From CAYWMD01 sp964458575 (lineage in GTDB: Bacteria; Verrucomicrobiota; Verrucomicrobiia; Limisphaerales; JADLHS01), in contig CAYWMD010000028.1 in the NCBI GenBank assembly GCA_964458575.1, forward strand, positions 1 to 64,000: a stretch of DNA of 64,000 nucleotides, given 5' to 3'. Below the pieces are notes generated by a model. That model had not been told where the DNA came from. It was given only the letters and a program-made list of their open reading frames with translations, and ran no database searches. The position numbers and the translations under genes are program-made. Position 1 is the stretch's first letter; every line of letters starts with the position of its first letter. This document shows positions 16,709 through 25,985 of this stretch, one piece after another.

Positions 16709-19465
16709 ATGAACAACGAACAGAAGCGACTTCAAGAAGCGCGCGATTCAAAGACCCCTTGGAAAAAATGGGGGCCGTATTTGAGTGAACGCCAATGGGG
16801 CACCGTGCGCGAGGATTACAGCGAGAATGGCGATGCCTGGAATTTCTTCACGCACGATCACGCCCGCTCGCGCGCTTACCGCTGGGGCGAGGACGGGATC
16901 GCCGGCATTTCCGATGACAAGCAGCGACTCTGTTTCGCGCTGGCTCTGTGGAATGGCAAGGATCCCATCCTCAAAGAACGGCTCTTCGGCCTGACTAACA
17001 GCGAGGGCAACCACGGCGAGGACGTGAAGGAGTATTACTTCTATCTCGATTCAACGCCGACACACTCCTACATGAAGTATCTCTACAAGTACCCGCAGGC
17101 GGCATTTCCGTACGCCGACCTTGTCGAGACGAACCGCGGGCGCAACCGCAACGAGATGGAATATGAACTCCTCGACACCGGCGTCTTCAAGGACGACCGC
17201 TATTTCGACGTCTTCGTGGAATACGCCAAAGCCGGCGCGGAAGACATCCTCGTGAAGATCACCGCGGCCAACCGGGGGCCGGAAGCGGCCGAACTGCATC
17301 TCCTGCCGACGCTATGGTTCCGCAACGACTGGTCGGCGTGGATCGCGGAATCCAACCGATCTCCCAAGAAACCAAACCTCAAGCAGATCAAGGCCGCGGC
17401 GGGCGCGAGCGCGGTTGCGGTGACGCATCCGTTACTGGGTGAATTTATCCTTTCCTGCGAGGGCGATGTGCCGCTGCTTTTCACCGAGAACGAAACCAAT
17501 CACGAGCGACTTTTTCCCGGACGAGAAAAGAACGAGAGCCCCTACGTCAAGGACGGCATCAACGACTGTGTAGTCCAGGGCAACCAGGGCGCAGTGAACC
17601 CCGGCAAGCAGGGCACCAAGGTCGCGGCGCACTACCAGGTCAAGGTTGGTACCGGTCAGACCAGAGTAATTCGCCTGCGGCTTTCCCGAAGTTCCGTGGA
17701 TTTGAAGAGTCAACCCTTCGGCAAGCAATTTGATGAAGTCTTCGCTGCCCGGCTGGGCGAAGCCGATGAGTTTTACAAATCAGTTACCCCGCCATCGGTT
17801 TCTCCGGACGCCGCCAACGTGATGCGCCAGGCCATCGCCGGCATGTTGTGGAGCAAGCAGTACTTTTTCTTCGACGGTGACAACTGGCTGGACGAGCACC
17901 ACTCCAACCCGCTGCACACCGGATCTCGAGCCGCCCGGAATTCGGAGTGGTTCCACATGTTGAACGAGGACGTCATCTCCATGCCCGACAAGTGGGAGTA
18001 TCCTTGGTATGCGGCCTGGGACCTGGCCTTCCACACGCTCCCGATATCGATCGCGGATCCCGACTTCGCCAAGGATCAGATGAAACTGATGCTTAAGGGC
18101 GCTTACCTGCACCCCAGCGGCCAGATGCCCGCATACGAATGGAACTTCAGCGACGTGAATCCGCCGGTTCACGCCTTCGCGACACTCTTCATGCACCGCA
18201 CCGAACAAGCCCTGCGCGGCGAGGCGGACCTCGATTTTCTCCGGGCGACGTTCAACAAGCTGCTGCTGAACTTCACCTGGTGGGTGAACCGCAAAGATCG
18301 GTTCGGCAAGAACGTCTTCGAGGGCGGCTTCCTTGGCCTCGACAACATCGGCGTCTTCGACCGCAGCGCCCCGCTGCCTACCGGCGGCCACCTGGAGCAG
18401 GCGGACGGCACGGCGTGGATGGCCCTCTTCAGCCAGAATATGCTGGAGCTCGCAATTGAACTCGCGGCTTACGATCCCATCTACGAGGACATGGTCCTGA
18501 AGTTCACCGAGCATTTTTACTACATCGCCGCTGCCATGAACCGTTCAGGTCAGGACGGCATGTGGGACGAGGAGGACGGCTTCTATTACGATCTTCTGCG
18601 GCTTCCCGACGGCAGCGCCACACGGCTCAAGGTGCGCTCCATGGTGGGGCTGCTGCCCTTGTGCGCCACGACAGTCATCGAAGCGTGGCAGCGGGAACGC
18701 ATCCCGCGGGCGCTGGCTCTCGTGCAAGAAAGATTGCGCCGGATTCCCGAACTTGGAAAAAGCATCCATCCTACCGGCCCGGGACATTTGGGCGAGGCCG
18801 AACGTGGGATCATTGCCCTGGTCAATCCGGAGCGGTTGCGCCGCATTCTGACGAAGATGCTCGACGAAAATGAATTCCTTGGCCCGCACGGCATCCGCGC
18901 TCTCTCCAAGTTCCACGAGCAACACCCGTATGTTTTCCACACCGGCGGTCAGGAATACCGCGTGGACTACCTGCCGGCCGAGTCGAACACCGGCATGTTC
19001 GGCGGCAATTCCAACTGGCGCGGGCCGGTCTGGATGCCGGTCAATCTGATGATCATCCGGGCGCTCCTGAACTTCTACCTGTACTACGGTGACAAGTTCA
19101 AAATCGAATGTCCCACGGGTTCCGGCAAGAGGATGAACCTCTTCGAGGTGAGCAAGGAGATCGCCGACCGTCTCATCCGGACCTTCACGCGAGATGCGCA
19201 GGGCCGCCGCCCGGTTTACGCCGGCACGGAGAAGTTCCAGACCGATCCCCACTGGCGCGATCACATCCTGTTCTACGAATACTTCCACGGCGACAACGGC
19301 GCCGGACTGGGCGCCAGCCACCAGACTGGTTGGACCGGACTCGTGGCCAAACTCATCCAGCTTTTTGGCCTGTTGGATGCCAAGCAGATCTTGGAAGTCG
19401 GCAAACAGGGCGGCTTCATTCAGAGCGCCCACGGCGCACAACCGCAAACACGGGTGACAAAATGA
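16709..19465 (+). CDS. GH63/MGH1-like glucosidase
   Basis: 918 residues. ATG 16709 has GAAAGG upstream; an in-frame GTG at 16682 is less likely. The protein matches the bacterial glucosidase family related to GH63 and mannosylglycerate hydrolase: an N-terminal beta-rich part (KRLQEARDSKTPWKKWGPYL, GLTNSEGNHGEDVKEYYFY) and a C-terminal (alpha/alpha)6 barrel with YPWYAAWDLAFHTLP and SNTGMFGGNSNWRGPVWMP. No signal peptide, so cytoplasmic. It probably releases glucose from stored oligosaccharides or trehalose-like sugars; the exact substrate is unknown. It opens the long plus-strand block of carbon-metabolism genes, consistent with supplying sugar to the phosphoketolase route. Confidence 0.85.
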   Translation: MNNEQKRLQEARDSKTPWKKWGPYLSERQWGTVREDYSENGDAWNFFTHDHARSRAYRWGEDGIAGISDDKQRLCFALALWNGKDPILKERLFGLTNSEGNHGEDVKEYYFYLDSTPTHSYMKYLYKYPQAAFPYADLVETNRGRNRNEMEYELLDTGVFKDDRYFDVFVEYAKAGAEDILVKITAANRGPEAAELHLLPTLWFRNDWSAWIAESNRSPKKPNLKQIKAAAGASAVAVTHPLLGEFILSCEGDVPLLFTENETNHERLFPGREKNESPYVKDGINDCVVQGNQGAVNPGKQGTKVAAHYQVKVGTGQTRVIRLRLSRSSVDLKSQPFGKQFDEVFAARLGEADEFYKSVTPPSVSPDAANVMRQAIAGMLWSKQYFFFDGDNWLDEHHSNPLHTGSRAARNSEWFHMLNEDVISMPDKWEYPWYAAWDLAFHTLPISIADPDFAKDQMKLMLKGAYLHPSGQMPAYEWNFSDVNPPVHAFATLFMHRTEQALRGEADLDFLRATFNKLLLNFTWWVNRKDRFGKNVFEGGFLGLDNIGVFDRSAPLPTGGHLEQADGTAWMALFSQNMLELAIELAAYDPIYEDMVLKFTEHFYYIAAAMNRSGQDGMWDEEDGFYYDLLRLPDGSATRLKVRSMVGLLPLCATTVIEAWQRERIPRALALVQERLRRIPELGKSIHPTGPGHLGEAERGIIALVNPERLRRILTKMLDENEFLGPHGIRALSKFHEQHPYVFHTGGQEYRVDYLPAESNTGMFGGNSNWRGPVWMPVNLMIIRALLNFYLYYGDKFKIECPTGSGKRMNLFEVSKEIADRLIRTFTRDAQGRRPVYAGTEKFQTDPHWRDHILFYEYFHGDNGAGLGASHQTGWTGLVAKLIQLFGLLDAKQILEVGKQGGFIQSAHGAQPQTRVTK

Positions 19466-19529
19466 ACCGGATCCCCATGAACGAACATCGAGCCAAACTC
19501 GAACCCGCCCGGGACTCGCTGGTTCAACC

Positions 19530-20633
19530 ATGACCCTGACCAACACTTCCGACCTGACCCGCACCACGCTGGCGGTGTTGTTCATCGGCATCCTGATCGC
19601 GGCCAGCTTCTGGGTGATGCGCCCGTTCCTCTCGTCGCTGCTGTGGGCCGCGATGATTGTCATCGCCACCTGGCCGAGTTTTCTCAAGCTGCAAGCACGG
19701 CTCTGGGGGAAACGCTGGCTGGCCGTGCTGGTGATCACCATCCTGTTGCTGCTCGTGTTGATTGTCCCGGTCTGCTTCGCCGTCATGACCATTCTTGACC
19801 GGTCCGACGAAATCGTGGGGTGGTTCAAGTCGTTGTCCAGCGTCAAAATCCCGCCGCCGCCCGGCTGGCTCGAAAAAATCCCGATGGTCGGCGCTTCCGT
19901 CACAGAACGCTGGCAGCACTTCGCCGCCGTCAGTCCGGACGAACTTTCCAAACTGCTGTCACCATACGCCACCAAGCTGGTCACCTGGTTCGTGGGACAG
20001 GCCGGCAACTTCACCGTGCTCGTTCTGCATTTTCTTTTGAGCATTGCCATCGCCGCCGTGCTTTACGCCCATGGCGAAACCGCGGCCAACGGCATCCGCA
20101 AATTTGCGCGGCGGCTGGCCAGCGAGACGGGAGACGAGGCCGCGGTGCTGTCGGCAAAGGCCATTCGCGGCGTCGCTCTGGGCATCGTGGTTACGGCGCT
20201 CGTGCAGACTTCGCTGGCCGGCGTCGGTCTCTTCTTGGCCGGCGTGCCCGGCGCGGTGCTGCTCACGGCGGTGATACTGATCCTCTGCATTGCACAAGTC
20301 GGGCCGGCTTTGGTGATGATTCCAGCCACCATCTGGCAGTTTTATAGCGGTCACAATCTTTCCGGATCCCTGTTAGCAGTCTGCACGATTGTGGTCTGCA
20401 CCATTGACAACTTTCTCCGCCCGGTGCTCATCCGCAAAGGTGTGGAACTGCCGATCCTGCTCATCATCACCGGGGTCATCGGCGGGCTGATAGGTTTCGG
20501 CGTCATCGGTCTGTTCATCGGCCCGGTAATTCTCGCGGTGACCTTCACGCTCCTGCGCGCGTGGGTTTCACGAGGGGAAAGTGTCGCGGCAGCGGAAATG
20601 AAAACGGCGACTGACCCAGCCGCCCCACAATGA
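19530..20633 (+). CDS. AI-2E family (PerM/TqsA-like) membrane permease
   Basis: 367 residues with seven to eight hydrophobic segments (LAVLFIGILIAASFWVM, LAVLVITILLLLVLIVP and others). The extracytoplasmic central segment contains PPPPGWLEKIPMVG, typical of AI-2E family transporters, and the end reads GLIGFGVIGLFIGPVILAV. Members export small signals or exchange ions; the substrate here cannot be told. A paralog lies at 52484. The stop overlaps the acetyltransferase start by four bases. Confidence 0.88.
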   Translation: MTLTNTSDLTRTTLAVLFIGILIAASFWVMRPFLSSLLWAAMIVIATWPSFLKLQARLWGKRWLAVLVITILLLLVLIVPVCFAVMTILDRSDEIVGWFKSLSSVKIPPPPGWLEKIPMVGASVTERWQHFAAVSPDELSKLLSPYATKLVTWFVGQAGNFTVLVLHFLLSIAIAAVLYAHGETAANGIRKFARRLASETGDEAAVLSAKAIRGVALGIVVTALVQTSLAGVGLFLAGVPGAVLLTAVILILCIAQVGPALVMIPATIWQFYSGHNLSGSLLAVCTIVVCTIDNFLRPVLIRKGVELPILLIITGVIGGLIGFGVIGLFIGPVILAVTFTLLRAWVSRGESVAAAEMKTATDPAAPQ

Positions 20634-21172
20634 ATCCCGAAGACTTCAACACAACCGAAATCTTGAAGAATGGGTTGACCGTCACGATCCGCGCCATCCG
20701 GTCGGCCGACAAAGCCGCGGTTGCCGAGGCCTTCAACCGGCTTGCCCCGGAATCGGTTTACACCCGGTTCTTTCAGCCCAAGCAATCGTTATCCGATCGC
20801 GAACTGGCAGCCGCCACCGAAGTTGATTTCGAAAACGTCGTTGCACTTGTGGTCACTACCGGCAACGGCGAGAACGAAACCGTCATCGGCGGCGACCGCT
20901 ACGTGAGGCTTGATTCCTCCAGTACGCCGCACAATGCCGAGGTCGCTTTTCTGGTCGGGCAAAATTTCCAAGGGCAGGGGATTGCCGGGCGGGTGCTGAA
21001 GCACCTCGCCCAAGTCGCGCGGGAAAAGGGTGTGCGCCAGTTTGAAGCCGACGTGTTGCCGCAGAACAGAGCGATGCTCACCGTCTTCGCGCGCAGCGGG
21101 CTGCCGATGAAACAACATTGTGCGGACGGCGTCGTCCATGTCACTCTGGCGCTCACGAATCCACCGAAATGA
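20630..21172 (+). CDS. GNAT-family N-acetyltransferase
   Basis: 180 residues. The acetyl-CoA pyrophosphate loop reads FQGQGIAGRVLKHL, and the start LTVTIRAIRSADKAAV is like the acetyltransferase part of Pat-type protein lysine acetyltransferases. It is coupled by ATGA overlaps to the permease before it and to the cyclic-nucleotide-domain/acetate kinase/PduL fusion after it. Because that fusion controls acetyl phosphate and acetyl-CoA, protein acetylation responsive to acetyl flux is a reasonable inference. Small-molecule acetylation cannot be excluded. Confidence 0.85.
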   Translation: MNPEDFNTTEILKNGLTVTIRAIRSADKAAVAEAFNRLAPESVYTRFFQPKQSLSDRELAAATEVDFENVVALVVTTGNGENETVIGGDRYVRLDSSSTPHNAEVAFLVGQNFQGQGIAGRVLKHLAQVAREKGVRQFEADVLPQNRAMLTVFARSGLPMKQHCADGVVHVTLALTNPPK

Positions 21173-23508
21173 GTCTGAGCTCCAAACGTATGACCGGCCA
21201 GCAGTTGATCGAGTTTTTGAAGCAGCGGGTTGGGCTTTGCCGGCACTTCACTGACGAACGCCTCACGCAATTGGTGAAGGGATCGCGGATCGCGAGCTAC
21301 GAACCTCAGGAAGCCATCGCCCATTGCGGCGACGCAGCCGCGCACTTCGGCGTGTTGTTGAGCGGCTCACTCCAGGCTTCCGCCCTCGGCGACGGCGGCG
21401 CGCGACAGCCCTTCGGTCAATTGAAAGCCGGTGACACGTTCGGCGAGGCGGCCTTGATGACTGACCAGCCGCTGGTGGCGGATTTCATCGCCGAAACGCG
21501 CTGCGAGGTGCTGCTCATCCCAGTTTCCCTTTTTCAATCGGTCATTGTCGCCGAGCCGCGCGCGGTGCAGCACATTTCACGAACCATCGCCGAACGGATG
21601 AAAAGTGTGTTGAGCGATCCCGCAAAAGCGGCGGCGGCGCTGCATAAAGCCGACGATCCCTACGGCCTCAAACTCAAGGGCGAACGGCCGGAGAAGATTC
21701 TGGTTATCAATTGCGGATCGTCATCTTTGAAATACAGCTTTTACGACACGACCGATGAATCGCGACAGGCCCGCGGACTGGTCGAACGCATCGGCATTGA
21801 AGGTACGCGGCTCGTGCATCGCGGACCGAAGGGCGAGGTGAAGCGGGAATTGCCAAAGACCGACTTCGCCGCAGCGTTCCGAGCGATGCTGGAGGCTCTG
21901 ACGGCAAAGGAATCGGGAGTCATCGGCTCGCCGGGTGAAGTGAGCGTGGTGGTTCACCGCGTGGTGCATGGCGGCGAGAAGTTCACGGAAGCAACGCTCA
22001 TCACGGACGAGGTGCTCGCCCGCATCGAAGCGCTCAGTCCGCTGGCGCCGTTGCACAATCCGGTCAACGCCGCAGGCATCCGCGAGATGCGCAAACTTTT
22101 TCCCGCGGTGCCGCAGGTAGCGGTGTTTGACACGGCGTTTCATCACACGCTGGCCCCTTACGCCTTTCTCTACGGGTTGCCCTACGAATACTACGAGAAG
22201 AAGGGCGTGCGGCGTTACGGTTTCCACGGCACATCCCACCACTACGTTTCGTTGCGCGGCGCGCAGTTTCTCAAGCGCCGTCCGAATGAACTGCGGCTCG
22301 TAAGCTGTCACCTCGGCAACGGCTCGTCGCTTTGCGCGGTGAACCATGGACGCTCGGTGGACACGACCATGGGATTTACGCCCGCCGAGGGCCTCATCAT
22401 GGGCACGCGCTCCGGCGATGTGGACGCCGGGGTGCTCGCGTTTCTTGAACGCACGGAAAAATTCACCGCCGCCCAGTGCGAGGAATTGCTGAACAAGAAA
22501 AGCGGGCTGCTCGGCATGTCCGGCATTTCGAGCGACATGCGCGAAGTGCTCAAGGCCGCCGATGAAGGTAATCACCGCGCGTTACTGGCGCTCAAGGCGT
22601 ATTGCTACCGCGTCCGCAAATATCTCGGAGCGTACGTCGCGGCGATGGGCGGACTCGACGCGGTGATTTTCACGGGCGGCATCGGTCAGGGCAGCGCGGA
22701 GGTGCGCGCACTCGCGTTGCAGGGCATGGAATGCATGGGCATCCGGCTCGACGCACAACGCAATCACGACGCGCGCGGCTTCGATGAAGTCTGCCGCATT
22801 ACCACTGACGATTCCCAAGTCGCGGTGCTGGTCGTGCCCACGGACGAGGAACGCATGATGGCGCGGGAGGCGTTGCGCACATTGAGCCGGTCCTACATTT
22901 CCAGTGTGCTCGAAGCGCAGAAGCAGCAGCCGTTCCTGGTTGAGGTTTCCGCGCATCACATCCATCTCACGCAGGAGCACGTCGAGGCGTTGTTCGGCAA
23001 GGGGCATCAACTCACCAGACACGCCGACCTCTCACAACCGGGTCAATTCGCCTGCAAGGAACAACTCACGATTGTTGGCCCAAAAGGTCGCGTCGAGCGC
23101 GTTCGCGTTTTGGGACCGGCGCGCAAATACACCCAGGTCGAGATTTCGATGACGGAGCAGTTCAAGCTGGGCGTGCATCCACCGATTCGCGAAAGCGGCG
23201 ACATTGCCGACACGCCGGGCTGCACGCTCGAAGGCACGGCGGGCAGCGTGAAACTGGACCGCGGTGTCATCTGTGCGTTGCGTCACGTCCACATGACACC
23301 CGCCGACGCGCTTCGCTATGGTGTTCGCGACAAGTCCGTGGTGCGCGTGCGCATTGCCGGTGACCGCGAACTCGTATTCGGCGATGTGCTGGTGCGCGTA
23401 GATCCAAATTTTGCACTGGCCATGCACATTGACACCGACGAAGCCAACGCCGCAAACGTCCAGACGGGAGCGCGCGGCTGCATCGAGGGAATTCAAAGCG
23501 AGGGATGA
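21169..23508 (+). CDS. Triple fusion: Crp-like sensor domain, acetate kinase, PduL phosphotransacylase
   Basis: 779 residues from the ATG overlapping the previous stop. Residues ~30-145 form a cyclic-nucleotide-binding beta-roll (AHFGVLLSGSLQA, FGQLKAGDTFGEAALMT). The loop after FGEAALM reads TDQPLVADF and lacks the Arg that holds the cAMP phosphate, so the ligand may differ. Residues ~176-580 are acetate kinase (VINCGSSSLKYSF; GFHGTSHHY; GFTPAEGLIMGTRSGD). Residues ~587-779 are PduL-type phosphate acyltransferase with the metal ligands HHIH and RHVHM in the two repeats. Together they interconvert acetyl-CoA, acetyl phosphate and acetate/ATP. Phosphoketolase, which makes acetyl phosphate, follows 38 bases later. 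Confidence 0.93.
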   Translation: MSLSSKRMTGQQLIEFLKQRVGLCRHFTDERLTQLVKGSRIASYEPQEAIAHCGDAAAHFGVLLSGSLQASALGDGGARQPFGQLKAGDTFGEAALMTDQPLVADFIAETRCEVLLIPVSLFQSVIVAEPRAVQHISRTIAERMKSVLSDPAKAAAALHKADDPYGLKLKGERPEKILVINCGSSSLKYSFYDTTDESRQARGLVERIGIEGTRLVHRGPKGEVKRELPKTDFAAAFRAMLEALTAKESGVIGSPGEVSVVVHRVVHGGEKFTEATLITDEVLARIEALSPLAPLHNPVNAAGIREMRKLFPAVPQVAVFDTAFHHTLAPYAFLYGLPYEYYEKKGVRRYGFHGTSHHYVSLRGAQFLKRRPNELRLVSCHLGNGSSLCAVNHGRSVDTTMGFTPAEGLIMGTRSGDVDAGVLAFLERTEKFTAAQCEELLNKKSGLLGMSGISSDMREVLKAADEGNHRALLALKAYCYRVRKYLGAYVAAMGGLDAVIFTGGIGQGSAEVRALALQGMECMGIRLDAQRNHDARGFDEVCRITTDDSQVAVLVVPTDEERMMAREALRTLSRSYISSVLEAQKQQPFLVEVSAHHIHLTQEHVEALFGKGHQLTRHADLSQPGQFACKEQLTIVGPKGRVERVRVLGPARKYTQVEISMTEQFKLGVHPPIRESGDIADTPGCTLEGTAGSVKLDRGVICALRHVHMTPADALRYGVRDKSVVRVRIAGDRELVFGDVLVRVDPNFALAMHIDTDEANAANVQTGARGCIEGIQSEG

Positions 23509-23546
23509 AACCGGATAACCTGTCATTCTAAGAGAAAGGCCCAGCC

Positions 23547-25973
23547 ATGACGAAGTCCGACAAAAAGACTGCAAGACCGCTCGACACCGATTTGCTCCGC
23601 AAGCTGGATGCCTGGTGGCGCGCGGCCAATTATCTTTCCGTTGGTCAGACCTACCTTTACGACAACCCGCTCCTCAAGCAACCGCTGAAGAAGGGACACG
23701 TAAAGCCGCGGCTCGTCGGTCATTGGGGCACGACGCCGGGGTTGAACTTCATTTACGTGCATCTCAATCGCGTCATCAAGGAGCGCGACCTGAACATGAT
23801 TTTCATCATTGGCCCCGGACACGGCGGGCCGGGCATCGTGGCGAACACTTACCTGGAAGGCACGTACAGCGAAACGTATCCGAACATTTCACAGGACGAG
23901 GAGGGAATAAAAAAGTTGTTCAAACAATTCTCCTTTCCTGGTGGCATCCCGAGCCACGTCGCGCCGGAAACGCCTGGCTCGATTCACGAGGGCGGGGAAC
24001 TGGGTTATGCGCTCAGTCACGCCTACGGCGCGGCGTTCGACAATCCCGACCTCATCGTGGCCGCGGTCGTCGGCGATGGCGAGGCCGAGACCGGTCCGCT
24101 GGCCACAAGCTGGCATTCGAACAAGTTCCTGAATCCCGCGCGCGATGGCGCGGTGCTGCCCATTCTGCATCTCAACGGCTACAAGATCGCCAATCCCTGC
24201 GTGCTGGCGCGCATTTCGCACGATGAATTGGAAGCATTGTTCCGGGGCTACGGTTATTCGCCCATTTTTGTAGAGGGCCATGAGCCGGCGAAGATGCATC
24301 AACTCATGGCCGCGGCGCTGGATCGGGCCGTTGCTGAGATTCAGCGCGTCCAATCCGCCGCGCGGAAAAACAAGAAAACCGAACGCCCACGCTGGCCAAT
24401 GATCGTCCTGCGTTCGCCCAAGGGCTGGACGTGTCCGAAGGAAATTGACGGCAAGCGCGCCGAGGACTCGTGGCGCGCGCATCAAGTGCCAATGGGCGAA
24501 ATGCACGAGAAACCCGGGCACATCAAAATTCTCGAGAAGTGGTTGAAGAGCTACAAGCCGGAAGAACTCTTCGACCAGGCCGGCCGGTTCAAGACCGAGT
24601 TCGCCGAAATCGCCCCGCGTCGCGAACGGCTGATGAGCACGAACCCCCACGCCAACGGCGGTTTGCTCCTGCGCGACTTGCGGATGCCCGATTACCGCAA
24701 ATACGCCATTGAAGTGAAGATGCCTGGCGCAGTCGAAGCCGAGGCCACGCGCGTCATGGGCAAGTTTCTGCGCGACGTGATGAAGCTTAATCTCGAAAGC
24801 AAAAACTTCCGGCTGTTCAGTCCCGACGAGAACAATTCGAACCGCTGGCAGGACGTGCTCGAAGTCACGAATCGCGCGTGGATGGCTGAGCGATTTGACT
24901 ACGACGACAAGCTCGCTCCCGATGGCCGCGTGATGGAGATGTTGAGCGAGCACCAATGCCAGGGCTGGCTCGAAGGTTATTTGCTCACAGGCCGCCACGG
25001 TTTCTTCTCCTGTTACGAAGCGTTCATTCACATCGTGGACTCGATGTTCAACCAGCACGCGAAGTGGTTGAAGGTGTGCAATGACATTCCATGGCGCCGG
25101 CCGATTGCGTCATTGAATTACCTCCTCAGCTCGCACGTTTGGCGGCAGGACCACAACGGCTTTTCGCATCAGGACCCCGGCTTCATTGACCACGTCGTGA
25201 ACAAGAAGGCTGAAGTTGTGCGCGTCTATCTGCCGCCCGACGCCAACTGCCTGCTCTCGGTCACCAATCATTGCCTGCGCAGCCGCAATTACATCAACGT
25301 CGTTGTCGCTGGCAAACAACCCGCGCCGGTGTGGTTGACGATGGACCAGGCGATCAAGCATTGCACCGCCGGGGTTGGCATCTGGGAGTGGGCCAGCAAT
25401 GACAAGGGCGGGGAACCTGACGTGGTCATGGCCTGTTGCGGCGACGTGCCCACGCTCGAAACGCTCGCGGCTGTGGACCTGATCCGCCGGCACATGCCGG
25501 AATTGAAAGTCCGCGTCATCAATGTCGTGAACCTGATGAAACTCCAACCGGGCAGCGAACATCCGCATGGCCTCAGTGATCACGACTTCGACACGCTCTT
25601 CACGAAGGACAAGCCCATTGTATTTGCATTCCACGGTTATCCGTGGCTCATCCATCGCCTCACTTATCGCCGCACGAATCACAAGAATCTCCACGTTCGC
25701 GGTTACAAGGAAGAGGGCACAACGACGACGCCGTTCGATATGTGCGTGCTGAACGAGATTGACCGCTTTCATCTTGTGCAAGATGTCATTGACCGTTTGC
25801 CGCAGCTTGGCTCGCGGGCGGCTTACGCGAAACAAGCCATCCGCGATGCGTTGCTCGACCACAAAGCTTACATCGCGGAGCGCGGCGAGGACCATCCGTT
25901 CGTCCTTGGCTGGAAATGGGGCGAGAAAGGCCCGATTACGCGCCGCAGCTCCACCGAGGCGGACAATGTTTGA
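23547..25973 (+). CDS. xfp: Xylulose-5-phosphate/fructose-6-phosphate phosphoketolase
   Basis: 808 residues, the normal family length. The TPP enzyme motifs are clear: GPGHGGPG near residue 90, EGGELGYALSHAYGAA, and the TPP/Mg2+ motif VVGDGEAETGP. The enzyme cleaves xylulose-5-P (and often fructose-6-P) with phosphate to acetyl phosphate and glyceraldehyde-3-P (and erythrose-4-P). AAGAGAAAGG lies about 13-16 bases before the ATG. Flanked by the acetate kinase-PduL fusion and pyruvate kinase, it completes a bifid-shunt-like route that yields ATP from acetyl phosphate or acetyl-CoA without pyruvate decarboxylation. Confidence 0.96.
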   Translation: MTKSDKKTARPLDTDLLRKLDAWWRAANYLSVGQTYLYDNPLLKQPLKKGHVKPRLVGHWGTTPGLNFIYVHLNRVIKERDLNMIFIIGPGHGGPGIVANTYLEGTYSETYPNISQDEEGIKKLFKQFSFPGGIPSHVAPETPGSIHEGGELGYALSHAYGAAFDNPDLIVAAVVGDGEAETGPLATSWHSNKFLNPARDGAVLPILHLNGYKIANPCVLARISHDELEALFRGYGYSPIFVEGHEPAKMHQLMAAALDRAVAEIQRVQSAARKNKKTERPRWPMIVLRSPKGWTCPKEIDGKRAEDSWRAHQVPMGEMHEKPGHIKILEKWLKSYKPEELFDQAGRFKTEFAEIAPRRERLMSTNPHANGGLLLRDLRMPDYRKYAIEVKMPGAVEAEATRVMGKFLRDVMKLNLESKNFRLFSPDENNSNRWQDVLEVTNRAWMAERFDYDDKLAPDGRVMEMLSEHQCQGWLEGYLLTGRHGFFSCYEAFIHIVDSMFNQHAKWLKVCNDIPWRRPIASLNYLLSSHVWRQDHNGFSHQDPGFIDHVVNKKAEVVRVYLPPDANCLLSVTNHCLRSRNYINVVVAGKQPAPVWLTMDQAIKHCTAGVGIWEWASNDKGGEPDVVMACCGDVPTLETLAAVDLIRRHMPELKVRVINVVNLMKLQPGSEHPHGLSDHDFDTLFTKDKPIVFAFHGYPWLIHRLTYRRTNHKNLHVRGYKEEGTTTTPFDMCVLNEIDRFHLVQDVIDRLPQLGSRAAYAKQAIRDALLDHKAYIAERGEDHPFVLGWKWGEKGPITRRSSTEADNV

Positions 25974-25985
25974 AATCCAGAAACC

